Made by a program: the position numbers and the translations under genes
Shown here: piece by piece, positions 57,685-64,000 of the stretch
How the letters are laid out: the number at the start of each line of letters is the position of its first letter
How positions within the stretch are numbered: position 1 is the first letter of the stretch
Notes under the pieces: generated by a model
The model's input: only the letters and a program-made list of their open reading frames with translations
Database searches by the model: none
Told to the model about the DNA's origin: nothing
Source: Acinetobacter sp. Ver3
GTDB taxonomy: Bacteria; Pseudomonadota; Gammaproteobacteria; Pseudomonadales; Moraxellaceae
DNA: 64,000 nt
Reading direction: 5' to 3'
Assembly (NCBI RefSeq): GCF_000632455.1
Contig: NZ_JFYL01000001.1
Span: 97,694 to 161,693 of the forward strand

Positions 57685-58699
57685 ATTTAAATGATTCAAC
57701 CAATTTTGGATAAATCAGCCCATCAATATCTAGTTTTACCGTATAAACTCCATTTTCAAGATTAAACTTATTGACATGATAAGTTGATCCATAAATAGAA
57801 TCTAAAGTTGAAGAGCGTTTAAATACCTTTTGATTTGCCTCAAGATCCAACAAATGTGTGCCTTGAATAAATTGTTCATATTGCTCAGGATCTACACCAA
57901 CACGTTTGGACATAATCATCAAAGCATCGTTTCTCGTCACAGGATCTTGAATATATTTGACGGTTCGATCCCATACTTGTAGCACTTTTTTCCACTCTGC
58001 TTGATGCCTAGATAAATGCGTCATATTTACCGTCAACGTATCATAGATCAATCCTGGTTTATCTTGAGAACTATAGATAATTTTGGACCCAGCTACGCTT
58101 TTTAAAGCTTGATTTGCTACAGGTTGCCATACAGCGATGGCATCCACATCTGGGCTGCTAAACACTTGGGGTAATTCGTTGGTTGCTGCATTAATCAATT
58201 TGATTTCATTGGCTGATATATTTTGATCTGAAAGTGCGGTGTTCAATAAATTATGATCGACCAGCCCTTTTTCGACTGCAATCGTTTTACCCTTAAGATC
58301 TGCCACACTATGAATGCCCTCTTTTGCAAGAATGACATCATTCCCTGATGAATAATCAGTTGCTAAAATCATAATGCCACGCGTTCCACCTGAGGCGATG
58401 ACCAAATTATCCCCATGAGAAACAGAAACCGCATCCAATTGGTTTGCTGCGAAAGCATTCATAGAGGCTGAATAATCAAACCATTTAAACTCTACGTTTA
58501 ATCCAGCTTCTTTAAACCACCCTTTCTCAATAGCAACTTGCCATGCCACCCATCCCGGCCAATCACTGTAACCAATCCGAATCGGTTGCATTGATTTTTC
58601 GGCTTGAGCATGTTGACTTGGTTCTGGAATTTTTGCGGTTTTATCACAACCCACGAATAACAGTACAGTTCCAATGACTCCCCATACCATCGTTTTCAT
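57683..58699 (-). CDS. ABC transporter substrate-binding lipoprotein, SsuA/NMT1 type
   Basis: A 338-residue periplasmic binding protein with a lipoprotein signal (LLFVGC, Cys18-19 region). The core has IGYSDWPGWVAWQVAIEKG, FDYSASMNAFAANQLDAVS and SGGTRGIMILATDYSSG, typical of nitrate/sulfonate/taurine-type receptors and close to those found with urea carboxylase (from memory). The ATG overlaps the allophanate hydrolase stop by 4 bp. No permease is adjacent; the pair at 52133-53970 is the likely partner. Confidence 0.88.
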   Translation of the reverse strand: MKTMVWGVIGTVLLFVGCDKTAKIPEPSQHAQAEKSMQPIRIGYSDWPGWVAWQVAIEKGWFKEAGLNVEFKWFDYSASMNAFAANQLDAVSVSHGDNLVIASGGTRGIMILATDYSSGNDVILAKEGIHSVADLKGKTIAVEKGLVDHNLLNTALSDQNISANEIKLINAATNELPQVFSSPDVDAIAVWQPVANQALKSVAGSKIIYSSQDKPGLIYDTLTVNMTHLSRHQAEWKKVLQVWDRTVKYIQDPVTRNDALMIMSKRVGVDPEQYEQFIQGTHLLDLEANQKVFKRSSTLDSIYGSTYHVNKFNLENGVYTVKLDIDGLIYPKLVESFK

Positions 58700-60504
58700 T
58701 GCACCACCTCACCAATGCTCGTGCACTTAAATTTAGTATTGGTAAAATTTGAGGCTTGAATATAATCACGCCATCCACCAAAGTGACTGATATCAAGTGC
58801 ATCTGCTAAAGCATGTTTTTCACATATAAAGCCTTTCACCCACGTTCCATCAATGAGTTGGACATTGCCAATACCAAGTGGTGCTGGGACTTCAGCAACA
58901 ATGTCACCGAACAATGCTCTTGGTACATCCCACACTTCCACTTCAATAGAATGACCTGATGTATCTCGTTGTAGCCCCGGCTTAGGTGGCTGAGTATTTT
59001 TTAAAGCAAATAGTTTGTAATACGGCGCAGTACGCGTTTTTTTAACCAAGGTGGCTTGTCTGCTCGTTAACTGAAAATTCAGCGGCATGCCTGTAAGATG
59101 TGCTCCCACCACTGCTAATTTAATGGTGTGCTCAGATCCTATTGATTTATGAATTTGATAGCCTTGCTTTGACGTTGCTAAATTTAATCCTGAAGTCGCT
59201 TGCCATTGCTGACCGAAGTGTGCCAAAGCTTGATCCATCCAAGCGCCAGCAACTAAAGTGATACCACTTGGCAAACCATCATCACGGATGACATTTGGGA
59301 GTGCCAATGCTGATAAATCAGCAAAATTAACAAAATTGGTATAAGCCCCCATATGCGAATTCTTTTGGATCGGATCTGCTTCAACATCTGCAATGCGATA
59401 AATCGTAGGAGCTGTTGGCACCATCAACGCATCATAATTTTTTAATTGAAGATTGATCTGCCTAGCCCATTCTGCACGCTGATACTCATCTTGCATCACA
59501 TCTACAGCATTGAAGTGATCAGCTTGATCAATAATTTGCTTAATTACCGGATGACATTGCTCACGTCGAACTTTGTGTTCGACGGCATGCGTACGCTCCG
59601 CAACCCATGAGCGGTTATACAATGCAGCAGCCAATTGATTAAATACTGTGAAATCAATCTCTTTAACTTGAAATCCGAGCGATTTCATTCGAGCAATGGC
59701 TGTTTGAAATGCTTGCTCACTTTGAGTATCACCATAAAATTCTAAGTGATCTGGGATTGCAATCTTGCCCTTCGAAAATTGTGTCGGGACTGTTCTCGGA
59801 TGCTGTCTTGAATAAGCATCGGTCGCATCATAACCTTGCATCAATTGTGCTACCGTCCAAGCATCCTCTACTTGAGTTGCAAAAATTGAGATCACATCAA
59901 TACTTCGACATGCAGGGATTAAACCTGTGGCTGAAAACCAGCCTTTGGTTGGTTTGAGTCCGACAATATTATTGAAACCCGCGGGAACTCTGCCAGAACC
60001 TGCTGTATCAGTGCCGAGGGCGAATGGTACATACCCATTTGCTACTGCAACCGCTGAGCCAGAGCTTGATCCACCGCTGATATAATCCGGATTGAAACTG
60101 TTTTTTACTGCCCCATAGGGTGAACGTACGCCAACCAATCCCGTGGCAAATTGATCTAGATTGGTCTTGCCCACCACGATTGCACCAGCAGATTTAAGCT
60201 TAGCCACGACGGTTGCATCTTGCGTTGCTAAATAAGCCGCGTCTGGGCACGCCGCAGTGGTATAAAATCCAGCAACATCAATATTGTCTTTGACAGCAAA
60301 TGGCACGCCATATAACGGAAGATCAGCGATATCCTGATGGACCAATGCATCAATCTGCGCCTGTATTTGCTCTGCACTGGCTATTGAAATCCAAGCGTGA
60401 TCATCATTGCAGAGTTCAGCAACATAACGCTTTAAGTCATTCAACTGAATAGTTTGATTTGTATAAGCCTGTTGCCAATCTTGTATAGTCCATAATGTCT
60501 GCAC
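58696..60504 (-). CDS. atzF: Allophanate hydrolase
   Basis: A 602-residue amidase-signature enzyme that splits allophanate into ammonia and carbon dioxide. The catalytic Lys72 is in GVPFAVKDNIDVAG, the cis-Ser in SGGSSSGSA (146-148) and the nucleophile Ser170 in GTDTAGSGRVPAG. A C-terminal domain (about 460-602, from KLAVVGAHLTGMPLNFQL) is typical of AtzF-type enzymes. GTG 60504 has AAGGAG eight bases before it. Urea carboxylase, the usual partner, is not in the window. Confidence 0.95.
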   Translation of the reverse strand: MQTLWTIQDWQQAYTNQTIQLNDLKRYVAELCNDDHAWISIASAEQIQAQIDALVHQDIADLPLYGVPFAVKDNIDVAGFYTTAACPDAAYLATQDATVVAKLKSAGAIVVGKTNLDQFATGLVGVRSPYGAVKNSFNPDYISGGSSSGSAVAVANGYVPFALGTDTAGSGRVPAGFNNIVGLKPTKGWFSATGLIPACRSIDVISIFATQVEDAWTVAQLMQGYDATDAYSRQHPRTVPTQFSKGKIAIPDHLEFYGDTQSEQAFQTAIARMKSLGFQVKEIDFTVFNQLAAALYNRSWVAERTHAVEHKVRREQCHPVIKQIIDQADHFNAVDVMQDEYQRAEWARQINLQLKNYDALMVPTAPTIYRIADVEADPIQKNSHMGAYTNFVNFADLSALALPNVIRDDGLPSGITLVAGAWMDQALAHFGQQWQATSGLNLATSKQGYQIHKSIGSEHTIKLAVVGAHLTGMPLNFQLTSRQATLVKKTRTAPYYKLFALKNTQPPKPGLQRDTSGHSIEVEVWDVPRALFGDIVAEVPAPLGIGNVQLIDGTWVKGFICEKHALADALDISHFGGWRDYIQASNFTNTKFKCTSIGEVVQ

Positions 60505-60515
60505 GACGGTGCTCC

Positions 60516-60959
60516 TTATACGTGTTCCGAATTTTGAGGAATAGGTGGCATGACTGCATCCATCAGCTCTAAATGCCCCTTAATTACCCCTTTTAATGCT
60601 TTAAATTGCTCACTTATGGCTTTTAGGTCACTGCTGACCCCTTGCATCAACATCACCTGCATGACTTTGTCATCATCTAATTGGATATGTAGTGAACTAA
60701 TCACCTGAGTCAAAAACTGTTGCTGTAAATCAATAAGTTGTGTTCTTAATGGCTTTAAACTGACGTCATACAATAAGGTTAAAGTACCGACCATGACTTC
60801 ATTGCGGCTAACAAGGTCATTGATCAAATGGTGGTTAATCATGTCAACAATGGCTTGAGATCGGCTTTCATAATGTTGATCTACAATTTTTTGATCCATA
60901 GCCTGCAATGTATTTTCAGGTAAGGTGATGCTGATCCGCGCCAGCTTCTGTTTAGGCAC
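60516..60959 (-). CDS. NikR-like ribbon-helix-helix regulator without the full nickel site
   Basis: A 147-residue NikR-fold protein. The ribbon-helix-helix is ARISITLPENTLQAMDQKI...SRSQAIVDMI (about 8-45), followed by an ACT-like sensor domain (about 60-135). Aligned by hand to E. coli NikR, only His87 of the nickel ligands is kept (SLHIQLDDDKV); His89 is Gln, Cys95 is Val and His76 is missing. The start is GTG 60959, with AAGGAG seven bases before. It overlaps the 41-aa gene by 8 bp and precedes atzF by 11 bp. Probably represses this operon. Confidence 0.85.
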   Translation of the reverse strand: MPKQKLARISITLPENTLQAMDQKIVDQHYESRSQAIVDMINHHLINDLVSRNEVMVGTLTLLYDVSLKPLRTQLIDLQQQFLTQVISSLHIQLDDDKVMQVMLMQGVSSDLKAISEQFKALKGVIKGHLELMDAVMPPIPQNSEHV

Positions 60960-61077
60960 GTTTGAGCTCCTTAGGTTTTTGAGATTGTTGTAGGTGTAAA
61001 CCCGCACGGACACTCATCAGTTCAATGAAGAATTGAAGGATGGGATGCTTCGATTGTTTGTATTGATTTGTCGTCAT
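60952..61077 (-). CDS. Unannotated 41-aa protein leading the allophanate operon
   Basis: A short frame, ATG 61077 to TAA 60952, with GAGGTG seven bases before the ATG. The product is basic, with a hydrophobic centre (HPILQFFIELMSVRAGLHL) and a Lys/Arg-rich end (KPKELKRA). Its stop overlaps the GTG start of the NikR-like gene by 8 bp, which is the usual sign of translational coupling. It is the first gene after the sigma-54 promoter. Family not recognised; it could be a real small protein or a leader peptide that drives the next gene. Confidence 0.6.
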   Translation of the reverse strand: MTTNQYKQSKHPILQFFIELMSVRAGLHLQQSQKPKELKRA

Positions 61078-61092
61078 CTGCAGCACCTCTAG

Positions 61093-61120
61093 GTATTACA
61101 AAAAAAAGAATTGGTAATAC
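61093..61120. promoter_or_regulatory. NikR-geometry operator
   Basis: GTATTA (61093-61098), 16 bp, then TAATAC (61115-61120): the same half-site order, length and spacing as the NikR operator GTATGA-N16-TCATAC, with a two-base change in each half. A direct repeat CTAGGTA flanks it (61089-61095 and 61120-61126). It covers the predicted start of transcription. Confidence 0.7.
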
Positions 61121-61127
61121 TAGGTAA

Positions 61128-61145
61128 ATGCAGAAAACGTGCCAA
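61128..61145 (-). promoter_or_regulatory. Sigma-54 promoter of the NikR-like/atzF operon
   Basis: On the minus strand TTGGCACGTTTTCTGCAT matches TTGGCACG-N4-TTGCW except for one base. GG and GC are 10 bp apart. The predicted start is near 61118, inside the operator. Sigma-54 control fits nitrogen regulation through NtrC. Confidence 0.78.
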
Positions 61146-61204
61146 AACTTTTCTTGAGATATATAAAAGAGAGCTAGGAAAAAGTCGTCGGAAAGATTCA
61201 AAAA

Positions 61205-61228
61205 TGTGCATGAATCAAAATTGTGCAC
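61205..61228. promoter_or_regulatory. Possible activator site upstream of the sigma-54 promoter
   Basis: TGTGCA occurs at 61205-61210 and again at 61222-61227 (with GTGCAC there), about 87-110 bp before the predicted start. GTGCA is a half-site of NtrC boxes and the distance is typical, but the symmetry is poor. Confidence 0.3.
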
Positions 61229-61254
61229 TTGATTTGTTCAATGTTCAGAAATGC

Positions 61255-61288
61255 AAAAAGACCGCCTTTCTGGAGATAGACGGTCAAC
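61255..61288 (-). terminator. Terminator after the nitroreductase gene
   Basis: On the minus strand GACCG pairs with CGGTC and runs into TTTTT; the loop is long, so it is only moderate. Confidence 0.55.
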
Positions 61289-61330
61289 TCGAATAGTTAT
61301 TATTTTGTCTTCTTGTTCTAATGAAATACT

Positions 61331-61963
61331 TTACTGGATATCAGTGACGAACTCCTCACGCGGAATACGGAATTTCTTCAATCCAATTAACCAATCTTTT
61401 TCTGGATTACGGCGACCTAGTGCCAATAGCACCACAGACTTTAAGCCTTTTTCTTTTAAACCTAATAATTCATCCAGACCATCTTTATCAAAACCTTCCA
61501 TTGGCGTTGCATCTACACCTAACTCAGCTGCTGCCGCAATTGCCATACCAAAGCCAATATGTGCTTGTTTTGCAGTATGGTGGTATTGCTGCTCTTCAGT
61601 AAACGTCGAGAACAGGTTCTTTAAGTTTTGCACCACATCCATGGTCGTATCTAAAGGTAAATGACGCTCACGATTCATTGCGTTATAGCGTTCATCGATA
61701 CGCTCGTCTGGAATCGTATCCCAAGCCGTAAATACCAAAAGATGCGATGACTGGGTAATTTGCGGTTGATTCAATGCAACTGGTGAAATTTTCTCTTTAA
61801 GTTCTTGGTTGCTGATCGAGATAATATGGAACGGTTGTAAGCCCGCTGAGGTCGGTGCTAAACGCGCAGCTTCAAGAATTTGATCGACTAATTCTTGCGG
61901 TAGTTTTTCACCAGTCATTTGTTTGGTTGCATAACGCCACTGTAAAGCTTCTAATAATTTCAT
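61331..61963 (-). CDS. Nitroreductase family NAD(P)H oxidoreductase (NfsB-like)
   Basis: A 210-residue FMN protein. The opening ALQWRYATKQMTGEKLP, the flavin contact APTSAGLQPFHII and the later GFGMAIAAAAELGVDATPMEGF match NfsB/YdgI-type nitroreductases, which reduce nitroaromatics and quinones. It lies 41 bp downstream of the QorB-like gene on the same strand, so both may answer to the same HxlR regulator. Confidence 0.92.
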   Translation of the reverse strand: MKLLEALQWRYATKQMTGEKLPQELVDQILEAARLAPTSAGLQPFHIISISNQELKEKISPVALNQPQITQSSHLLVFTAWDTIPDERIDERYNAMNRERHLPLDTTMDVVQNLKNLFSTFTEEQQYHHTAKQAHIGFGMAIAAAAELGVDATPMEGFDKDGLDELLGLKEKGLKSVVLLALGRRNPEKDWLIGLKKFRIPREEFVTDIQ

Positions 61964-62004
61964 GTATTTACCTATAATATTTAAATGTGAATATTTTTAA
62001 TTCT

Positions 62005-62862
62005 TTAAGCGTATAAACTCGCCAACATTGATTTGAGTGATTGGCTTGGACGACCTAAAAGTTTTTCTAAATCTTGGCTTTGAACTTCATACTGTCGATG
62101 TTTAATATCTACGACTGTGCCATGTGTGAGATAGATCAGAAATTCGGGCAAACCGATTCTTTTTAACAACTGTTGATAGGCTTCTTCAGTGAGATCGTGA
62201 TATTCCACTGGTATTGTTTTGAGTTGACTTAGCTCATCAGCAATATCTTGATAGCTATAAGTTTGGCTGCCGACTAACTCATAGACCTTATTCTCATGAT
62301 CATTTTGAATTAAGGCATTTGCTATTGCTTCTCCTAACTCTGCTCTTAGCACATAAGGCACTTTTCCCGCTCCTCCAGAGAGCTGGATGCCTGTATCGAT
62401 GACCCTTTCACCGATAATTTGTGGAATCGCTTCTGCATACATGGTGTTGCGTAGGAGTGTATATTTCAGTCCGCTTGCTTTGAGGTAATCTTCAGTTTGA
62501 AAATGACTGATCATCAAATCCTTCACTGCTGAATTTTCAATATTTTGAATGGATAAACCTGTGTAATACACATGTTGAACACCTGCTTCACGCGCAGCAT
62601 CGATGACATTCTTATGTTGTTCAAAGCGATTCATTTCCATCGTTGAAATAAGAAGTAGCTTGTCGACACGCTGAAAGGCTTTGATCAAACTTTCAGGTTG
62701 ATTGAAATCTCCTTCACGGACTTCAATATGTTCATTGACATAAGGTTTGGCTTTTTCTAAGTTTCTCGCCAATATAGCAAATTCATTGTTTTGTAGCTGT
62801 TGCTTTAATTGTTGCACTACGCTTCGCCCTAAATGGCCAGTAGCACCAGTAACTAAAATCAT
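62005..62862 (-). CDS. NAD(P)H-binding quinone reductase, QorB/NmrA-like
   Basis: A 285-residue atypical SDR. The cofactor motif is LVTGATGHLGRSVVQQL; HVYYTGLSIQN and YTLLRNTMYAE are typical of the QorB (YtfG)/NmrA group, which reduces quinones with NADPH. In E. coli qorB is also divergent from an HxlR-type gene (ytfH), as here. A perfect palindrome separates the two. Confidence 0.9.
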   Translation of the reverse strand: MILVTGATGHLGRSVVQQLKQQLQNNEFAILARNLEKAKPYVNEHIEVREGDFNQPESLIKAFQRVDKLLLISTMEMNRFEQHKNVIDAAREAGVQHVYYTGLSIQNIENSAVKDLMISHFQTEDYLKASGLKYTLLRNTMYAEAIPQIIGERVIDTGIQLSGGAGKVPYVLRAELGEAIANALIQNDHENKVYELVGSQTYSYQDIADELSQLKTIPVEYHDLTEEAYQQLLKRIGLPEFLIYLTHGTVVDIKHRQYEVQSQDLEKLLGRPSQSLKSMLASLYA

Positions 62863-62921
62863 TCAATAACCTTGGATTATTTTTGCAATGATGTAATTTA
62901 TAGGCGAGTTAAAAAACGAGA

Positions 62922-62943
62922 TCACTATACTGTTGTATAGTGA
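62922..62943. promoter_or_regulatory. HxlR operator
   Basis: TCACTATAC, TGTT, GTATAGTGA: a perfect 9+4+9 inverted repeat between the divergent qorB-like and hxlR genes. Confidence 0.75.
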
Positions 62944-62990
62944 ATTTAGGATTTCATTTGATTAAATTTTGTGACGAGATGGGAGGATAG

Positions 62991-63368
62991 ATGGCTGATT
63001 TTATGAAAGAGAATGCAGAAACATTAAGCGAGGATGACCAATGTAATTTGATGTTTATTGTGGCACTTAAAAATGCCATGAACGTCATTAATGGCAAATG
63101 GAAACTTGCGATTGTTGCAACCATGATTAAACAGCCACGCCGTTTTAATGAGATTGAACGTCTGCTGCAAGGCATTACACCCAGAATGATTTCTAAAGAG
63201 CTCAAAGAACTTGAATTGAACAATGTTGTTGAAAAAATTGAGTCTCATGATGAAACCACGGGTAAAACGACCTCAATGTATGATCTGACGTCATCAGGTC
63301 GGAGATTAGAAAAGTTAATGGTGCAAATGGCGGTTTGGGGACAAGAGCATAAAGAGAGTTTGAAATAA
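62991..63368 (+). CDS. HxlR family regulator (YtfH/QorR type)
   Basis: A 125-residue winged-helix protein: CNLMFIVALKNAMNVINGKW, RRFNEIERLLQGITPRMISK and the C-terminal helix. The first Cys of the family (about Cys18 in DDQCNL) is kept; in HxlR proteins such as QorR and HypR it senses quinones or electrophiles. Start ATG 62991 has GGGAGG upstream. Probably represses the qorB-like and nitroreductase genes. Confidence 0.93.
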   Translation: MADFMKENAETLSEDDQCNLMFIVALKNAMNVINGKWKLAIVATMIKQPRRFNEIERLLQGITPRMISKELKELELNNVVEKIESHDETTGKTTSMYDLTSSGRRLEKLMVQMAVWGQEHKESLK

Positions 63369-63634
63369 TTATAATTTTTTATAAGTCGTATCAAGGCGGT
63401 CTAAGTCTAAGACCAGTACCACAATTTTTGCATCGGTGACTTGATAAACCAAACGATAGACTGCTGACCTGAGTTTTACATTATACAAATCGACCGATCC
63501 ACTGAGTTTGTTTTTCGGAATCTAGGGATTGTCTAAAATGGCATCATATTACGAATAAACTGTTCCACTTTTTTTGGATTAAGCTTATCGAACTTTTTAA
63601 GCGTGGTTTTTATGAACTCGAGCTCGTAGCTCGT
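63369..63634 (-). pseudogene. Decayed RelE-family toxin
   Basis: The minus strand still reads as a RelE-type toxin in two frames: SYELEFIKTTLKKFDKLNPK at the front, then a one-base frameshift near 63540, then ILDNP-stop-IPKNKLSGSVDLYN and VKLRSAVYRLVYQVTDAKIV. Three lesions are seen: the expected ATG is ACG (63634-63632), the frameshift, and an in-frame TAG at 63524-63522. Total span (266 nt) equals an intact toxin of about 88 codons less one base. It begins right after the hxlR stop, so it can make no functional toxin. Confidence 0.8.
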
Positions 63635-63803
63635 CTAAAGTGAGTTTAATCGTTTTTTGCCCTTTAGCTTTTTCTGCTAGTTTTGTTAAATGCACATCTT
63701 CCCAAAGACAATCGTTCAAAATTATTTTTGCATTTTCCATAATTCGCTTTTGACTTTCAGGACTACGCTCTCTGATGAGGTCTTCAAGTTTTTTACCCAT
63801 CAT
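63597..63803 (-). CDS. Antitoxin-like small protein next to the decayed toxin
   Basis: A 68-residue charged protein (KKLEDLIRERSPESQKRIME ... LTLDELRARVHKNHA). The N-terminus resembles the leading helix of XRE-type antitoxins, but no helix-turn-helix follows, so it may be a short or remodelled antitoxin. Its last 38 bases overlap the toxin remnant, the usual antitoxin-toxin arrangement. A palindrome lies 50 bp upstream. It may survive as a stand-alone regulator or be decaying. Confidence 0.6.
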   Translation of the reverse strand: MMGKKLEDLIRERSPESQKRIMENAKIILNDCLWEDVHLTKLAEKAKGQKTIKLTLDELRARVHKNHA

Positions 63804-63853
63804 TGAATTCTCTTTTGTTGAGAGATATCGGTAAAACTAGTGACAAAGCGTGA

Positions 63854-63871
63854 ATGAATAATATTGTTCAT
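63854..63871. promoter_or_regulatory. Possible antitoxin operator
   Basis: ATGAATAATATTGTTCAT, an 18-bp palindrome with one mismatched pair, about 50 bp upstream of the antitoxin-like gene. Confidence 0.4.
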
Positions 63872-64000
63872 ATTCGTAATGTCCTAGATATGTAAATAAC
63901 AGACAAATAATGACCAATTTAGAGACCTTTTAAAAGACCTGTTTTTCGGTCTTTAAAATTTTACATTCCTGTTTTAATGAAATTATATTTTGGTTGCAGT
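63872..64000. other. End of window, no gene seen
   Basis: A/T-rich sequence with a hairpin AAAGACC (63933-63939) / GGTCTTT (63948-63954) that has no clear T run. It may be the end of a gene lying beyond the window. Confidence 0.4.

Noticed and set aside
60960..61013. Longer N-terminus for the NikR-like protein
   Set aside because: It overlaps the 41-aa gene in another frame and lacks an SD; GTG 60959 has AAGGAG at the right distance and gives the NikR-like N-terminus.
61111..61296. Plus-strand 61-codon frame
   Set aside because: It runs through the sigma-54 promoter and operator, has no SD and no recognisable protein features.
1..64000. CRISPR arrays, insertion sequences, prophage or integrase genes
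   Set aside because: No spaced direct repeats, transposase, integrase or terminal repeats were found on either strand.

Overview
The window is A+T-rich chromosomal DNA from a gamma-proteobacterium, most likely Acinetobacter or a close relative. This is an inference from gene content and arrangement (an Lrp-type regulator divergent from a PutA without a ribbon-helix-helix domain, a czcICBA-czcD cluster, SfnB/DszC-type flavoproteins, a TIGR03643-type small protein) and from the A+T-rich coding style; no rRNA or tRNA is present to confirm it. There is no CRISPR array, insertion sequence or prophage.

Layout. 1-4955: proline use (end of putP, an Lrp/AsnC regulator, putA). 5008-14754: pepN, a small unknown gene, a double zinc-ribbon protein with thiM, a tautomerase-fold isomerase, a Pif1/RecD-type helicase and a large PcfJ-like protein. 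14984-24672: redox enzymes, including an iron alcohol dehydrogenase and an acetaldehyde-type dehydrogenase on either side of a GAF-domain regulator, then a zinc alcohol dehydrogenase, a DsbA-fold isomerase and an SDR, with a divergent TetR regulator. 24756-38880: mostly housekeeping (glutamine amidotransferase, two LysE exporters, YceI, tkt, metK, fxsA, ruvC, acyP, nnr, queG, bioB). 39077-44706: three acyl-CoA-dehydrogenase-fold DszC/SfnB-like flavoproteins and one DszA/NtaA-type flavin monooxygenase, probably for sulfur recovery from organosulfur compounds. 44756-51892: heavy-metal efflux (czcI-czcC-czcB-czcA, then czcD). 52133-61145: a dispersed nitrogen locus with an unrelated MacB/DevBCA-like exporter and a candidate small RNA inside it. 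61331-64000: a nitroreductase, a QorB-like reductase with a divergent HxlR regulator, and a decayed RelE toxin next to an antitoxin-like ORF.

The most notable region is 52.1-61.2 kb. A minus-strand operon encodes a 41-residue unannotated protein, a NikR-fold repressor that has lost three of the four nickel ligands, an allophanate hydrolase and a periplasmic binding protein. It is preceded by a good sigma-54 promoter (TTGGCACGTTTTCTGCAT) whose predicted start site falls in an inverted repeat, GTATTA-N16-TAATAC, with exactly the NikR operator geometry. The permease and ATPase that would complete the transporter lie 4-8 kb away on the other strand behind a second sigma-54 promoter. No urea carboxylase is present. 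I read this as a nitrogen-controlled urea/allophanate-type system run by a NikR descendant that probably senses something other than nickel.

Other regulatory sites found by eye are a perfect HxlR-type palindrome between the qorB-like gene and hxlR, a TetR palindrome at 24.03 kb, and a two-hairpin small RNA candidate at 57.6 kb that ends in a terminator no annotated gene reads into.
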